A stretch of 64,000 nucleotides of DNA from Hymenobacter crusticola. Lineage in GTDB: Bacteria > Bacteroidota > Bacteroidia > Cytophagales > Hymenobacteraceae. Location of the stretch: positions 62,001 through 126,000 of the forward strand of contig NZ_MTSE01000009.1 of assembly GCF_002154225.1 (NCBI RefSeq), in the 5' to 3' direction. A program made the position numbers and the translations under genes. The notes under the pieces were generated by a model. The model worked only from the letters and a program-made list of their open reading frames with translations. It did not search any database and was not told the DNA's origin. Shown piece by piece: positions 31,893 through 39,797 of the stretch (position 1 is the stretch's first letter; each line of letters starts with the position of its first letter).

Positions 31893-32606
31893 ATGAAGCA
31901 ACTGATCTTCATCTTGGCAGGCCTAGCTATTTCCGAAGTAGCAATTTGTCAAAACAACAATTTGTACACCTCGCCCAATATTCAGGAAAATCTTAACTCC
32001 ATCATGAAAGGGTCGGCGGGGATGACTATGGACAACCGCTACGAAGGGCTAAGCGGCACGCCGTACGTGGTACCGCGCTGGCTGTCAGCAACTATCACAA
32101 CCCGGCAAAACAAAGTAATAGAAGCCACGCCCTTGAAGTACGACGTGCTCCAGCAGCATCTGTTGATGCGGGACCCGCACAATGGGGATTCCTTGCTGCT
32201 GGACGACAACGCTGTAGCTAGCTTCGTGCTGCACGATCCGGATCGACTGCCCGAGAAGCGCGCGTTCCGGCGTTTCTTGGAAGCGCCTGTGCCGGCCCAA
32301 TCCCGCGAGTTTGTGGAAGTACTGCACCAAGGCAAGTACACGCTGCTCAAACAGTACAGCAAGGAAGTGCAGAAAGCTAGCTACAAAGGCGCCTACAGCA
32401 CCGACCGCCGCGCCGACGAGATACGGGACAAAATCACGTATTATCTTCTGGGAGCCAACAAGTCTGCTACGCCGGTGAAGCTGAATGTCAAAGCCTTGCA
32501 GACGGTAGCTCCCGACCTAGCGGCAGCCTTGAAGGAAGAAGCCAGCAAGCGGCCGGCGCGCACCGAATCTGATTTGGTTGCGCTCTTGCAGGCAGTAGAT
32601 AAGTAA
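31893..32606 (+). CDS. Secreted protein of unknown function, paralogue 2
   Basis: A 237-residue exported protein, tandem paralogue of the gene at 30985. It has its own signal peptide MKQLIFILAGLAISEVAICQ and repeats the same blocks: RYEGLSGTPYVVPRWLSA, ATPLKYDVLQQHLLMRDPHNGDSLLL, ASFVLHDPDRLPEKRAFRRF, REFVEVLHQGKYTLLKQYSKEVQ, KSATPVKLNVKALQTVAPDLAAAL and LVALLQAVDK. The signal-peptide-proximal region and the mid-C-terminal loop differ most. I do not recognise the family. The 167 bp between the two genes has no repeat or terminator I can see. Confidence 0.85.
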   Translation: MKQLIFILAGLAISEVAICQNNNLYTSPNIQENLNSIMKGSAGMTMDNRYEGLSGTPYVVPRWLSATITTRQNKVIEATPLKYDVLQQHLLMRDPHNGDSLLLDDNAVASFVLHDPDRLPEKRAFRRFLEAPVPAQSREFVEVLHQGKYTLLKQYSKEVQKASYKGAYSTDRRADEIRDKITYYLLGANKSATPVKLNVKALQTVAPDLAAALKEEASKRPARTESDLVALLQAVDK

Positions 32607-32612
32607 GCACAG

Positions 32613-33092
32613 CTACCGCAGATAAACCGCTTCGAACGTCGCAGAAGGCTGCTCTTCTGGCCCCGCATAAAGCCGTAAGGTGTCGCCACTGACGCGCAGA
32701 CGCTTGGCGGCGCCCAGAACTTGCAGGTACTGTGTTTCGAGCGCCAGCCGGTCGCAAGCCATGCGGGTACTACCTAGGTTGCTCATGCGAATGGAGTCGG
32801 GGGCTGGCTGCGTGAACTGCCCGAAGAACCGGTTGCAAGCAGCTTGGCCGCTTACTTTATCAGCAGCAGCATCGAACTGTAAATACATTTCGCGGGCATT
32901 TTCAGGAGTAGTAATGGCCGTGCCAGCCAGCGTGCGCAGCACCCAACGCGTGTTACGTAGGCTAGCTGCCGGCTTTTGCGCAGTGGTGGTATCGGGTGTC
33001 GCGGGCGAGCTGGTGGGCTGGGAGGCTTGGCACGCGCTAAGCAGCAGCGCAGCGCTCAACAGAAAACTAGCGGAGAGGAAGTGACCTAGCAT
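32613..33092 (-). CDS. META/HslJ-domain lipoprotein
   Basis: A lipoprotein of about 159 residues with a META (HslJ-like) domain. The start MLGHFLSASFLLSAALLLSACQ gives a lipobox LLSAC; seven more in-frame residues are possible upstream. The domain follows: LRNTRWVLRTLAGTAI, YLQFDAAADKVSGQAACNRFFGQF, and the family stretch STRMACDRLALETQYLQVLGAAKRLRVSGDTLRLY. META proteins are linked to stress tolerance but their biochemical role is unsettled. It is convergent with the secreted pair and divergent from the M28 peptidase. Confidence 0.87.
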   Translation of the reverse strand: MLGHFLSASFLLSAALLLSACQASQPTSSPATPDTTTAQKPAASLRNTRWVLRTLAGTAITTPENAREMYLQFDAAADKVSGQAACNRFFGQFTQPAPDSIRMSNLGSTRMACDRLALETQYLQVLGAAKRLRVSGDTLRLYAGPEEQPSATFEAVYLR

Positions 33093-33159
33093 AGGCGTAA
33101 GCATAAGGAACAAGCTGGGTAATTGACCAAGGATGAGCGGAATGGTTTATTTTGGCGCC

Positions 33160-34503
33160 ATGAAGAAACTGATTCTCTTATCATTCCTGCTCAGCTTATA
33201 CGGCCAAAGCCAAGCTCAGCGGTCAAAATCGACTAAAAACAACGCCTCTACGATCACGCAAGCCTCAGTAGAGCACATAGTACGCACCCTGGCTGCTGAC
33301 GATATGCAAGGCCGGGCTTCCGGCACGCCGGGCGGCCTCAAAGCCGCGCAGTTTATTGCGGGCGAATTCAAACGGATCGGCCTGCAACCTTTGACTGGGC
33401 TAACGAACTTTGAGCAGGTATTCACTGCCTACGACATCCACTCCGGTGAGGCGAAGGTAGAGCTGAACGGTGCCCCCGTTCCCGCCGACCGAGTTTTGGT
33501 AGCTTCGGGCGTGCCGCAGCTAGCTTGGTCAGACAAGGATAGCCCAGTCGCGCGCGTCGTAGTGATTGGTCCTGATGCGAAAGTAGGGCAGGAGTTGCGA
33601 CCCTTGTTGCAGCCGCATGAGAACTTGGTGGTGCTGGTTGACCCAGCACACACGGCGTACTTTCAGCGGTTCGCGAACTACTTCGGACAGAATGCTATCC
33701 GCGCCGAAAAGCCGGAGCCCTACGCAAGCGTATTCATTCTAAGTGCACCGTCGCCTACGCTCCCTACTTACCGCATCACGGCCACCACCATCATCAAACC
33801 GGTACAACTGCGCAACGTTGTGGGGGTGTTGCCGGGGCGCGACAAGACGAAAGCGGCGGAAATGGTGGTTTTCTCGGGCCACTACGACCACCTAGGGGTG
33901 CGACCTGCTGTGGCAGGCGACTCCATTGCCAATGGGGCCGATGACGACGCCAGCGGCACGACGGCTGTGATTACGCTGGCAGAGTACTTTAAGAAAAAGA
34001 AGGACAACGCCCGTACGCTTGTATTTGTAGCTTTTGCGGCCGAAGAATCCGGCGGCTTTGGCTCCCAGTATTTTTCCAAGCAGCTCGACCCGGCGAAAGT
34101 AGTCGCCATGTTCAACATCGAGATGATCGGCAAAGTGGCCCAATTTGGTCCGAATACCGCCTTCATCACCGGCTACGAACGGTCGGACTTTGGCAAGCTG
34201 CTTCAACAGAACCTGCAAGGTACCGCGTTCCGCTTCGAGCCCGACCCGTACCTGGAGCAAAGCCTTTTCTACCGTTCTGATAACGCAACCCTAGCACGCT
34301 TGGGCGTACCGGCCCACTCCATCAGCACCGACCAGATTCCGACCGACAAGCTCTACCATTCCGTGGATGACGAAGTAGAAAGCCTTGACCTAGCTAACAT
34401 GACGGCCGTTATCCAAGGTATCGCGCAGAGTGCCAGCGGTATTATCTCGGGTCAGCAAACGCCGACGCGCATCGCACCCGAGTCGGTAGGGCAGCGGCCG
34501 TAA
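33160..34503 (+). CDS. M28 family zinc aminopeptidase, exported
   Basis: A 447-residue metallopeptidase. The signal peptide is MKKLILLSFLLSLYGQSQAQ. The catalytic domain has the zinc-binding HYDHLG motif, the bridging Asp in GADDDASGTTAVITLAEYF, Glu pair AAEESGGFGS, and later zinc ligands in FNIEMIGK and HSISTDQIPTDKLYHSVDDE. Between about 110 and 190 there is a PA-like insertion (..VLVASGVPQLAWSDKDSPVARVVVIG..) common in Bacteroidota members. It removes N-terminal residues from periplasmic peptides. The start at 33160 gives a proper signal peptide. Confidence 0.93.
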   Translation: MKKLILLSFLLSLYGQSQAQRSKSTKNNASTITQASVEHIVRTLAADDMQGRASGTPGGLKAAQFIAGEFKRIGLQPLTGLTNFEQVFTAYDIHSGEAKVELNGAPVPADRVLVASGVPQLAWSDKDSPVARVVVIGPDAKVGQELRPLLQPHENLVVLVDPAHTAYFQRFANYFGQNAIRAEKPEPYASVFILSAPSPTLPTYRITATTIIKPVQLRNVVGVLPGRDKTKAAEMVVFSGHYDHLGVRPAVAGDSIANGADDDASGTTAVITLAEYFKKKKDNARTLVFVAFAAEESGGFGSQYFSKQLDPAKVVAMFNIEMIGKVAQFGPNTAFITGYERSDFGKLLQQNLQGTAFRFEPDPYLEQSLFYRSDNATLARLGVPAHSISTDQIPTDKLYHSVDDEVESLDLANMTAVIQGIAQSASGIISGQQTPTRIAPESVGQRP

Positions 34504-34519
34504 GTAGTTGCTTATTTAT

Positions 34520-34580
34520 TTTACACACGGAACCCTAGCTTCATTCGGAAGAAAATGAAAGCTAGGGTTCCGTGTGTAAA
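34520..34580. terminator. Large bidirectional terminator hairpin
   Basis: Arms of about 22-26 bp (TTTACACACGGAACCC.. at 34520-34545 and the complementary strand at 34555-34580, with one extra A) lie between two converging genes, the M28 peptidase and the outer-membrane protein gene. The only unpaired part is a short loop. It can end both transcripts. Confidence 0.85.
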
Positions 34581-34628
34581 GTGGTTACTGGAGCGCAAAG
34601 GTTAAAGCGTCATCGCACCCAGCGTTCT

Positions 34629-35474
34629 TCACTTAGGCAGCCGCACGCTCAGGCCTCCACCCAGTGTAAAGCCTGTACCTAAGTTGCCGAATTGCTGGCC
34701 TGCTGTTACATCTAGACGCAAACCAGGTAGCGGCCGCCAGTACAAACCGCTCGTTAGCCCGGGTAGGAAGCGCGTGCTACGTTGCCACGTCGTGTAGGCT
34801 TCGGTGAAAAATCCAAAGTTGCCCCCGAGCGGGCCGTTGAGCGCGAGGGTGCCGAGGTATTGACCTAGCTTGGTATCGGCCGCCTGAAAGCCCCGCTGCC
34901 GAAAGCCGACATTGGCTTCCAGTCCATAGCGGGCCCCAAGCTGCTGCGACACCAACAGACGAATGGCTGGCTCGTAGGCCTTGTTCAGGAAGGAGGCGTC
35001 GCCCGTGCGCAGCGTCATTTCGGTGAGCAGCACTACCTGGGAGCGAGCATCCTGATTTGTGGAGGCCAGAAACTTGGCGCCCACTGTCAGGGGCGTGAAG
35101 CCCGCCGGGCCCACAGTCGGATTAGCCTCGTTAAAAACAGAAGTGCCTGGCAAAGGATGCAGGTAGCCCTGGCTGGCACGTAGCTCGATGTGGTTGAAAA
35201 AGCCTACCCGGAGCAATGCGCTGGAAAGCGTCCGGCGCGTGCCCCAGCTTGCATCAGTCGGATCGAAGCGCAGGATGCCGGTTTCGAGCTGCACCTGCCC
35301 GGGGTGGAGCATATTGGTGGTGACGGTCTGACCAGGGCGGTCGGGGCGGATATTTTGAATGAAGGGTGTATCGGCGTTATCGACGTTCGGGTCAGTCGTT
35401 TGAGCCAGGGTGCTGATCGGGCGTGCCAGCAAAAGGCCGGCGCTGATCAGCAGTGTGGTCGTATTAGGCATCAT
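34629..35474 (-). CDS. Outer-membrane beta-barrel protein (phenol-degradation meta-pathway family-like)
   Basis: A 281-residue secreted protein with signal peptide ..LLISAGLLLARPISTLAQ. The mature part begins with a conserved IQNIRPDRPGQTVTTNMLHPGQVQLETGILRF pattern followed by alternating beta strands and ends in Lys after a barrel-like C-terminus (..FTLGGGLSVRLPK). This is the pattern of the MetA-pathway phenol degradation/transporter family of outer-membrane proteins. The transported molecule is unknown. It is monocistronic with terminator hairpin downstream. Confidence 0.75.
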   Translation of the reverse strand: MMPNTTTLLISAGLLLARPISTLAQTTDPNVDNADTPFIQNIRPDRPGQTVTTNMLHPGQVQLETGILRFDPTDASWGTRRTLSSALLRVGFFNHIELRASQGYLHPLPGTSVFNEANPTVGPAGFTPLTVGAKFLASTNQDARSQVVLLTEMTLRTGDASFLNKAYEPAIRLLVSQQLGARYGLEANVGFRQRGFQAADTKLGQYLGTLALNGPLGGNFGFFTEAYTTWQRSTRFLPGLTSGLYWRPLPGLRLDVTAGQQFGNLGTGFTLGGGLSVRLPK

Positions 35475-35618
35475 CCCTGACGCATCGCTGCGCCGGAAAG
35501 TTCGGCAGGAGCCGTGCAGGATCTTGGCAAGCTCAACCGTAGCTAGGTTTCGCGCAAGCTGCGCGAGGCTAGGTTGCAGAACCTGTTATTGGGCCGGCGA
35601 CTAGCAAGCCCCCGGCGG

Positions 35619-36707
35619 CTACACGTATTCCTTCAGAAAGCACGTGAAGGTGGTGCCGGTTTCTGGCGTGCTTTCCACGGCGATGTGGCCGCCGTTTTTT
35701 TGCACAATGTTATGTACCAGGTGCAAACCAATGCCTTTGCCCTCAGCCTGCGTAGTGAGACGCGAAAAAGGCATAAACAGCTTGTGGCCCTTACTATCTA
35801 GGTCAATGCCGATGCCATTATCCTGAAAAGATATCACCGCAAAATCGCCTTGCCGCCACGCTTTAATAAACACGGTCAGAGGCCGGCCCTCATAGCGGTA
35901 CTTGAGCGCGTTGCTGAGCAGGTTGCGAAAAATGCTGATGAGGTAGCTGCGGATATACGTCAGCTCGGGCAGGGCAGAAAAGTCAGTATCCAGGGTGGCA
36001 TCTTTGGGAATTTCGGCGGCTAGCTCGGCGGCCACTTCTGCCCATATCTCTTCCAACCGGAGCAGATGCACGACTACCTGAAAGGTACTTTGTACTTCCA
36101 GCACCTCGACCAGGTCGGCAATAGTGCCCTCTAATTGCTTGAGTGAGATCTGCATGTGTTCCAGCAGCATCTGGCTTTCAGGAGCGTGGGGCTGTTCCAG
36201 TAGCAGGTTGGTCAGCACGGTGAGGTTGCCTACGGGAGAGCGAAGGTCGTGGGCTGCGGTGTACACGAAGTTTTCCAGGTGCCCATTTACGCGCGTGAGT
36301 TCCTCGTGTTTCTGGGCCAGCAGCTGCCGCGAACTGATCAGCTCGGCGGTGGCCTGGCGCTGCTCCGTCATGTCGCGCACCACGGATAGCAAACCGACTA
36401 CCTCGCCGCTGGGCGCGCATTCCGGAAGCACTTCCACCTGGCAGTAGCGGGTGGCCTCGGCCCCAGCCGGCAGCTGCACTTCCACGCAGGTAGAAGCGCC
36501 GGTGAGGCGTACGTGTTGCAAGGCTTCCAGCCACATCGCCACGGAAGCCGGGTCAAACAAATCGGGTAGTGTTCGGCCCTGTATCGGCGTAGTCTGCTTG
36601 GCTAAGGTTGCAAAGCGTTGGTTGGCAAACGTAAGGCGCAAACCTAGGTCGTAGCGCGCAATGGCCTCGGGTAAGATGTCCAGAAGAGTGCTACAGGTAT
36701 GTTCCAT
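35619..36707 (-). CDS. PAS-domain sensor histidine kinase
   Basis: A soluble histidine kinase of about 362 residues. A PAS sensor domain (about 5-120; ..ILPEAIARYDLGLRLTFANQRFATLAKQ..) is followed by a helical linker, the phosphoacceptor region AAHDLRSPVGNLTVLTNLL (His in HDLRSP) and an HATPase domain with NLLSNALKYRYEG, FQDNGIGIDLDSKG and GKGIGLHLVHNIVQKNGG. No membrane segment is visible, so the signal is cytoplasmic. It lies 73 bp after a single-domain response regulator on the same strand, its likely partner. Confidence 0.92.
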   Translation of the reverse strand: MEHTCSTLLDILPEAIARYDLGLRLTFANQRFATLAKQTTPIQGRTLPDLFDPASVAMWLEALQHVRLTGASTCVEVQLPAGAEATRYCQVEVLPECAPSGEVVGLLSVVRDMTEQRQATAELISSRQLLAQKHEELTRVNGHLENFVYTAAHDLRSPVGNLTVLTNLLLEQPHAPESQMLLEHMQISLKQLEGTIADLVEVLEVQSTFQVVVHLLRLEEIWAEVAAELAAEIPKDATLDTDFSALPELTYIRSYLISIFRNLLSNALKYRYEGRPLTVFIKAWRQGDFAVISFQDNGIGIDLDSKGHKLFMPFSRLTTQAEGKGIGLHLVHNIVQKNGGHIAVESTPETGTTFTCFLKEYV

Positions 36708-36780
36708 TGCTATGCGGCCCAATCGCAAGAATCGGCGCCATGGTAGTAGCTAGACTGCAGATGTAGTAGCGACCCCAACC

Positions 36781-37245
36781 CTAGGAGCGGCTGTTTGGTG
36801 GCTTGAAATAATTAGGCAGATCATTAATCACCAGCCAATAATGCACAATTTCGGCAATACTCAGGGAGTATTTTACGAAGTTCATTGGCTTGATGATATA
36901 GCTGTTGGCGCCGGCTTGATAGGCTTCCTGCATCTGAGCCGTGGAGGTCGAGATGGTAACCACCACGACGGGAATAGCCTTGGTACGTGCATCCGCCTTG
37001 AGCGTTGCCAAGACCTCCATGCCTTTGATCTTCGGCAAGTCCATATCGAGCAGAATAAGCAGGGGCAACTCGTAGGCCTGGTCCTGGTAAGTGCCCTGCC
37101 GCAGCAGGTAATCCAACGCTTCCTCCCCATCGCGCAGGTGATAGTACTGCAACGACGGCATCTTAGCCTTCAAGGCCCGAAAGGTAAGTTCGGCATCTTG
37201 GGCGCTATCTTCAATGAGCAGAATTTCAGGATGGATGGGTTGCAT
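36781..37245 (-). CDS. Single-domain response regulator (CheY/Rcp1-like)
   Basis: A 154-residue receiver domain with no output domain. It begins QPIHPEILLIEDSAQDAELTF, with the acidic pair in ED, the phosphorylation Asp in LILLDMDLPKIKGMEV, the Thr/Ser in VVTISTS and the Lys in IIKPMNF. The long minus-strand frame extends 135 codons further upstream, but the Met at 37245 starts the domain. It is the first gene of a two-gene unit with the PAS histidine kinase and may pass phosphate through a relay. Confidence 0.92.
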   Translation of the reverse strand: MQPIHPEILLIEDSAQDAELTFRALKAKMPSLQYYHLRDGEEALDYLLRQGTYQDQAYELPLLILLDMDLPKIKGMEVLATLKADARTKAIPVVVVTISTSTAQMQEAYQAGANSYIIKPMNFVKYSLSIAEIVHYWLVINDLPNYFKPPNSRS

Positions 37246-37407
37246 TGTAGTAGGAAGCCGTTTTAGTAAAGGTACGCAGCCTTTGTTTCCTACCGCCCGA
37301 ACCAGTTGGAACGCGCTGCGTTCATTGGTGGTACTCCAAGGCCGACGGCACGGTCCGTAGCGGTCTACAAAAACTAGGGTAGAGGCCTTTGTATATACAG
37401 AAGTTCT

Positions 37408-39258
37408 ATGCGGAAAAGAGTGTACCTGAGTTTTCTGCTGGCGGCGTTGCTGCTGGGGATTACCAGCTATTTCTACAGTCGCAGCACCACGCGCTACATC
37501 CAGACCGTGTTGCGGGTGCAACAGTCGCAGCGCGTAGTTAATCAGTTGGAACTCGTGTTGTCGCTGGCCAAAGATGCCGAAACCGGCGAGCGAGGCTACG
37601 TGATTACACGGCAAGAACAGTTTTTGGAACCCTATGTGGCAGCGCAGCAAAATGTGCAGCGGGAGCTAGCCAGACTGACTGCATTGGCACGCCCCAAGCC
37701 CTTTCACGCTGCCCGCTTGCCGCAGCTACAAAGGCTGGTGAGAGCGGAAGAGGCATTCTTAGACGAAACAATTCGGCTAACGCGGCAAGGGCAGTCGGGT
37801 GCGGCCGCGCAGCTGATCATCGGTGGCGAAGGCAAACGGATGCTGGATGCCATACGTCGCCTAATAGCCCAGATGCAAGCACACGAGCGGCAGGAGCTAG
37901 CCCGCTTGCTGGGCCAGGTAAAAGCCGAAGCGCAGTTCAACAACGCCGTGAACCTAGTGGGGGTGGTCGTGTTGGTGATGCTGTTTACCTTGGCCGCCTA
38001 CACGATCAATCAGGACATTAACCGTCAGCAGCAGCTCCGACGCGAGCTAACGAACAAGAACGATGCGTTAGCGCAGCTGTCGGCAGGGCAGCGTACTTTG
38101 CTCGATCAACTTTATGAGGCTCAAAGCATTGCGAAGGTAGGAAGCTTTGACTTAGATGCTAATGGCCTGTTCATTGGCACGCCCCAGCTTTACCAGATTT
38201 ACGGCTGGGACCTCGCCTTATCCGGGCAGCGAGCTCCGATAAAATTATTGCTTGAGGCGCTGCACCCAGAAGACCGCGACTTAGTCATGAATGCCGTCCA
38301 GACGTCTTTTCGCGAACAGTTGCCCTACGAAACCCAGCACCGTATCAATCTGCCCGATGGAACCCAGCGCTACCTGCTAGGCCGGGGAAAAACCGTGCAG
38401 CACGACGGCCTAACTCATTTGCAAGGCACCGTGATGGACATCACGGACCGGATTCAGTATGAGCAGCAGCTTCAGCAGCTAAATCGGAACCTCCAGGTTA
38501 CGAACGATGAGCTGTCCACGGCGCTAGAAGAATTGTCGGCGGCCAGTCGTCAGATCAAGCAGTACAGCGCCGAGCTCGAGCAGAAAAATCAGGACTTGGA
38601 AGCCTTTTCATACTCCGTTTCGCACGACCTGAAAACGCCCTTGCGCTCGGTGCTGTCATTCGGCGGCATCTTGGAAGAAGAGTACGCCTTGGCGCTGGAT
38701 GAAGAGGGCCGCCGGCTGCTGGACATCGTGCTGAAGAGTGCCCACACCATGCACGAACTCATCGAGGCGTTGCTGCAATTCTCCAGGCTAGGTCGTACGG
38801 CCGTTCACAAGGAACCGGTAGATATGGATCAGCTGGTGCGGGTGCTGGTAACACAGGTAGCTGAGAGCCAAGCGGGCCAGGCAGGCATAGAGGTGGGGGC
38901 GCTTGGCCAGGCCTGGGCCGACCGCCCTCTGATCCGGCAGGTGTGGTTTAATCTGCTCAGCAACGCCGTGAAGTTTTCGGCCAGCCAACTAGCACCGCGT
39001 ATCACCGTGGGGTGCCGCCGGCAAGAGCAGGAAACAATTTACTTCGTTGCCGATAACGGGCTAGGTTTCAATCCGCGCTACGCGGGCGAGCTGTTTGGCG
39101 TATTCAAGCGCCTGCCTTCCGCCGAAGGCCTGCCCGGCACCGGCGTAGGATTGGCAATTTGCCACCGCATCGTGGCCAACCATGGCGGCCGCATCTGGGC
39201 CGAAGGGCAGGAAGGCCACGGCGCTACCTTTTACTTCACCCTTCCGCTGCACCCTTAA
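37408..39258 (+). CDS. CHASE3-PAS sensor histidine kinase
   Basis: A 616-residue membrane histidine kinase. An N-terminal membrane segment (about 5-24) and another near 194-214 (VVVLVMLFTLAAYTI) flank a CHASE3 domain (..RVVNQLELVLSLAKDAETGERGYVITRQEQFLEPY..) in the periplasm. A PAS domain follows (about 245-350; ..GLFIGTPQLYQIYGWDLALSG..), then a coiled coil, the His region SVSHDLKTPLRSVLSFGGIL and an HATPase domain (NLLSNAVKFSAS, DNGLGFNPRYAGELFG, GTGVGLAICHRIVANHGG). It is divergent from the other sensor unit and is followed 13 bp later by a second receiver gene. Confidence 0.94.
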   Translation: MRKRVYLSFLLAALLLGITSYFYSRSTTRYIQTVLRVQQSQRVVNQLELVLSLAKDAETGERGYVITRQEQFLEPYVAAQQNVQRELARLTALARPKPFHAARLPQLQRLVRAEEAFLDETIRLTRQGQSGAAAQLIIGGEGKRMLDAIRRLIAQMQAHERQELARLLGQVKAEAQFNNAVNLVGVVVLVMLFTLAAYTINQDINRQQQLRRELTNKNDALAQLSAGQRTLLDQLYEAQSIAKVGSFDLDANGLFIGTPQLYQIYGWDLALSGQRAPIKLLLEALHPEDRDLVMNAVQTSFREQLPYETQHRINLPDGTQRYLLGRGKTVQHDGLTHLQGTVMDITDRIQYEQQLQQLNRNLQVTNDELSTALEELSAASRQIKQYSAELEQKNQDLEAFSYSVSHDLKTPLRSVLSFGGILEEEYALALDEEGRRLLDIVLKSAHTMHELIEALLQFSRLGRTAVHKEPVDMDQLVRVLVTQVAESQAGQAGIEVGALGQAWADRPLIRQVWFNLLSNAVKFSASQLAPRITVGCRRQEQETIYFVADNGLGFNPRYAGELFGVFKRLPSAEGLPGTGVGLAICHRIVANHGGRIWAEGQEGHGATFYFTLPLHP

Positions 39259-39271
39259 CCTAGCTGCTCTG

Positions 39272-39679
39272 ATGCTCAACGTCGATATCTTGCACGTAGA
39301 AGATGACCCCTACTGCGTGGAGCTGGTGCAGCGGGCGCTGCGTAAGCTCACTCCCCCGCCGGCCTATCTCGCCGTGCGCGACGGGGAAGAGGCCCTGGCT
39401 TTTCTGGCCGGTCAAGTACGCCCGCCACGTCTGCTACTACTTGACCTGAAACTGCCGAAGGTGAGCGGACTCCAGGTGCTGGAAGCGCTGCGGGGCAACC
39501 AAGAGGCGGATATGCTGCCGATTGTGGTATTTACCTCGTCCCAGGAACTACAGGATGTGGAGCAATCGTACCAGCTCGGTGCCAATAGCTACGTCGTTAA
39601 GCCCGTGACCTATAAGGAGTTTAGTGAAGCCGTGCAGCACATGGTAAACTATTGGGTTGGTATCAATTACCTGCACTAG
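39272..39679 (+). CDS. Single-domain response regulator (CheY/Rcp1-like)
   Basis: A 135-residue receiver domain, downstream partner of the CHASE3 kinase. It begins MLNVDILHVEDDPYCVELVQRAL, has the phosphoacceptor Asp in LLLDLKLPKVSGLQVLEAL, Thr in VFTSSQ and Lys in VVKPVTYKEF. It has no DNA-binding domain. It resembles the receiver at 36781 in layout and length, so the two divergent kinase/receiver pairs appear to be related modules. The frame is open upstream inside the kinase gene, but 39272 starts the domain. Confidence 0.92.
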   Translation: MLNVDILHVEDDPYCVELVQRALRKLTPPPAYLAVRDGEEALAFLAGQVRPPRLLLLDLKLPKVSGLQVLEALRGNQEADMLPIVVFTSSQELQDVEQSYQLGANSYVVKPVTYKEFSEAVQHMVNYWVGINYLH

Positions 39680-39712
39680 CTAACCCAGAGTGGCGTTGCG
39701 CCGCCAGTAGAG

Positions 39713-39764
39713 CTTAAAAAGCTAGGTTCCCTTCGCAGCCGCGAAGGGAACCTAGCTTTTTAAG
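39713..39764. terminator. Perfect 24-bp bidirectional terminator
   Basis: Arms at 39713-39736 and 39741-39764 are perfectly complementary with a 4-nt AGCC loop; the ends are A/T runs (CTTAAAAA and TTTTTAAG). It sits between the converging receiver gene and the M1 aminopeptidase gene and can end both. Confidence 0.92.
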
Positions 39765-39797
39765 TCTAGGCAACTCTTGCCCGGCTTCTAGCCTAGG

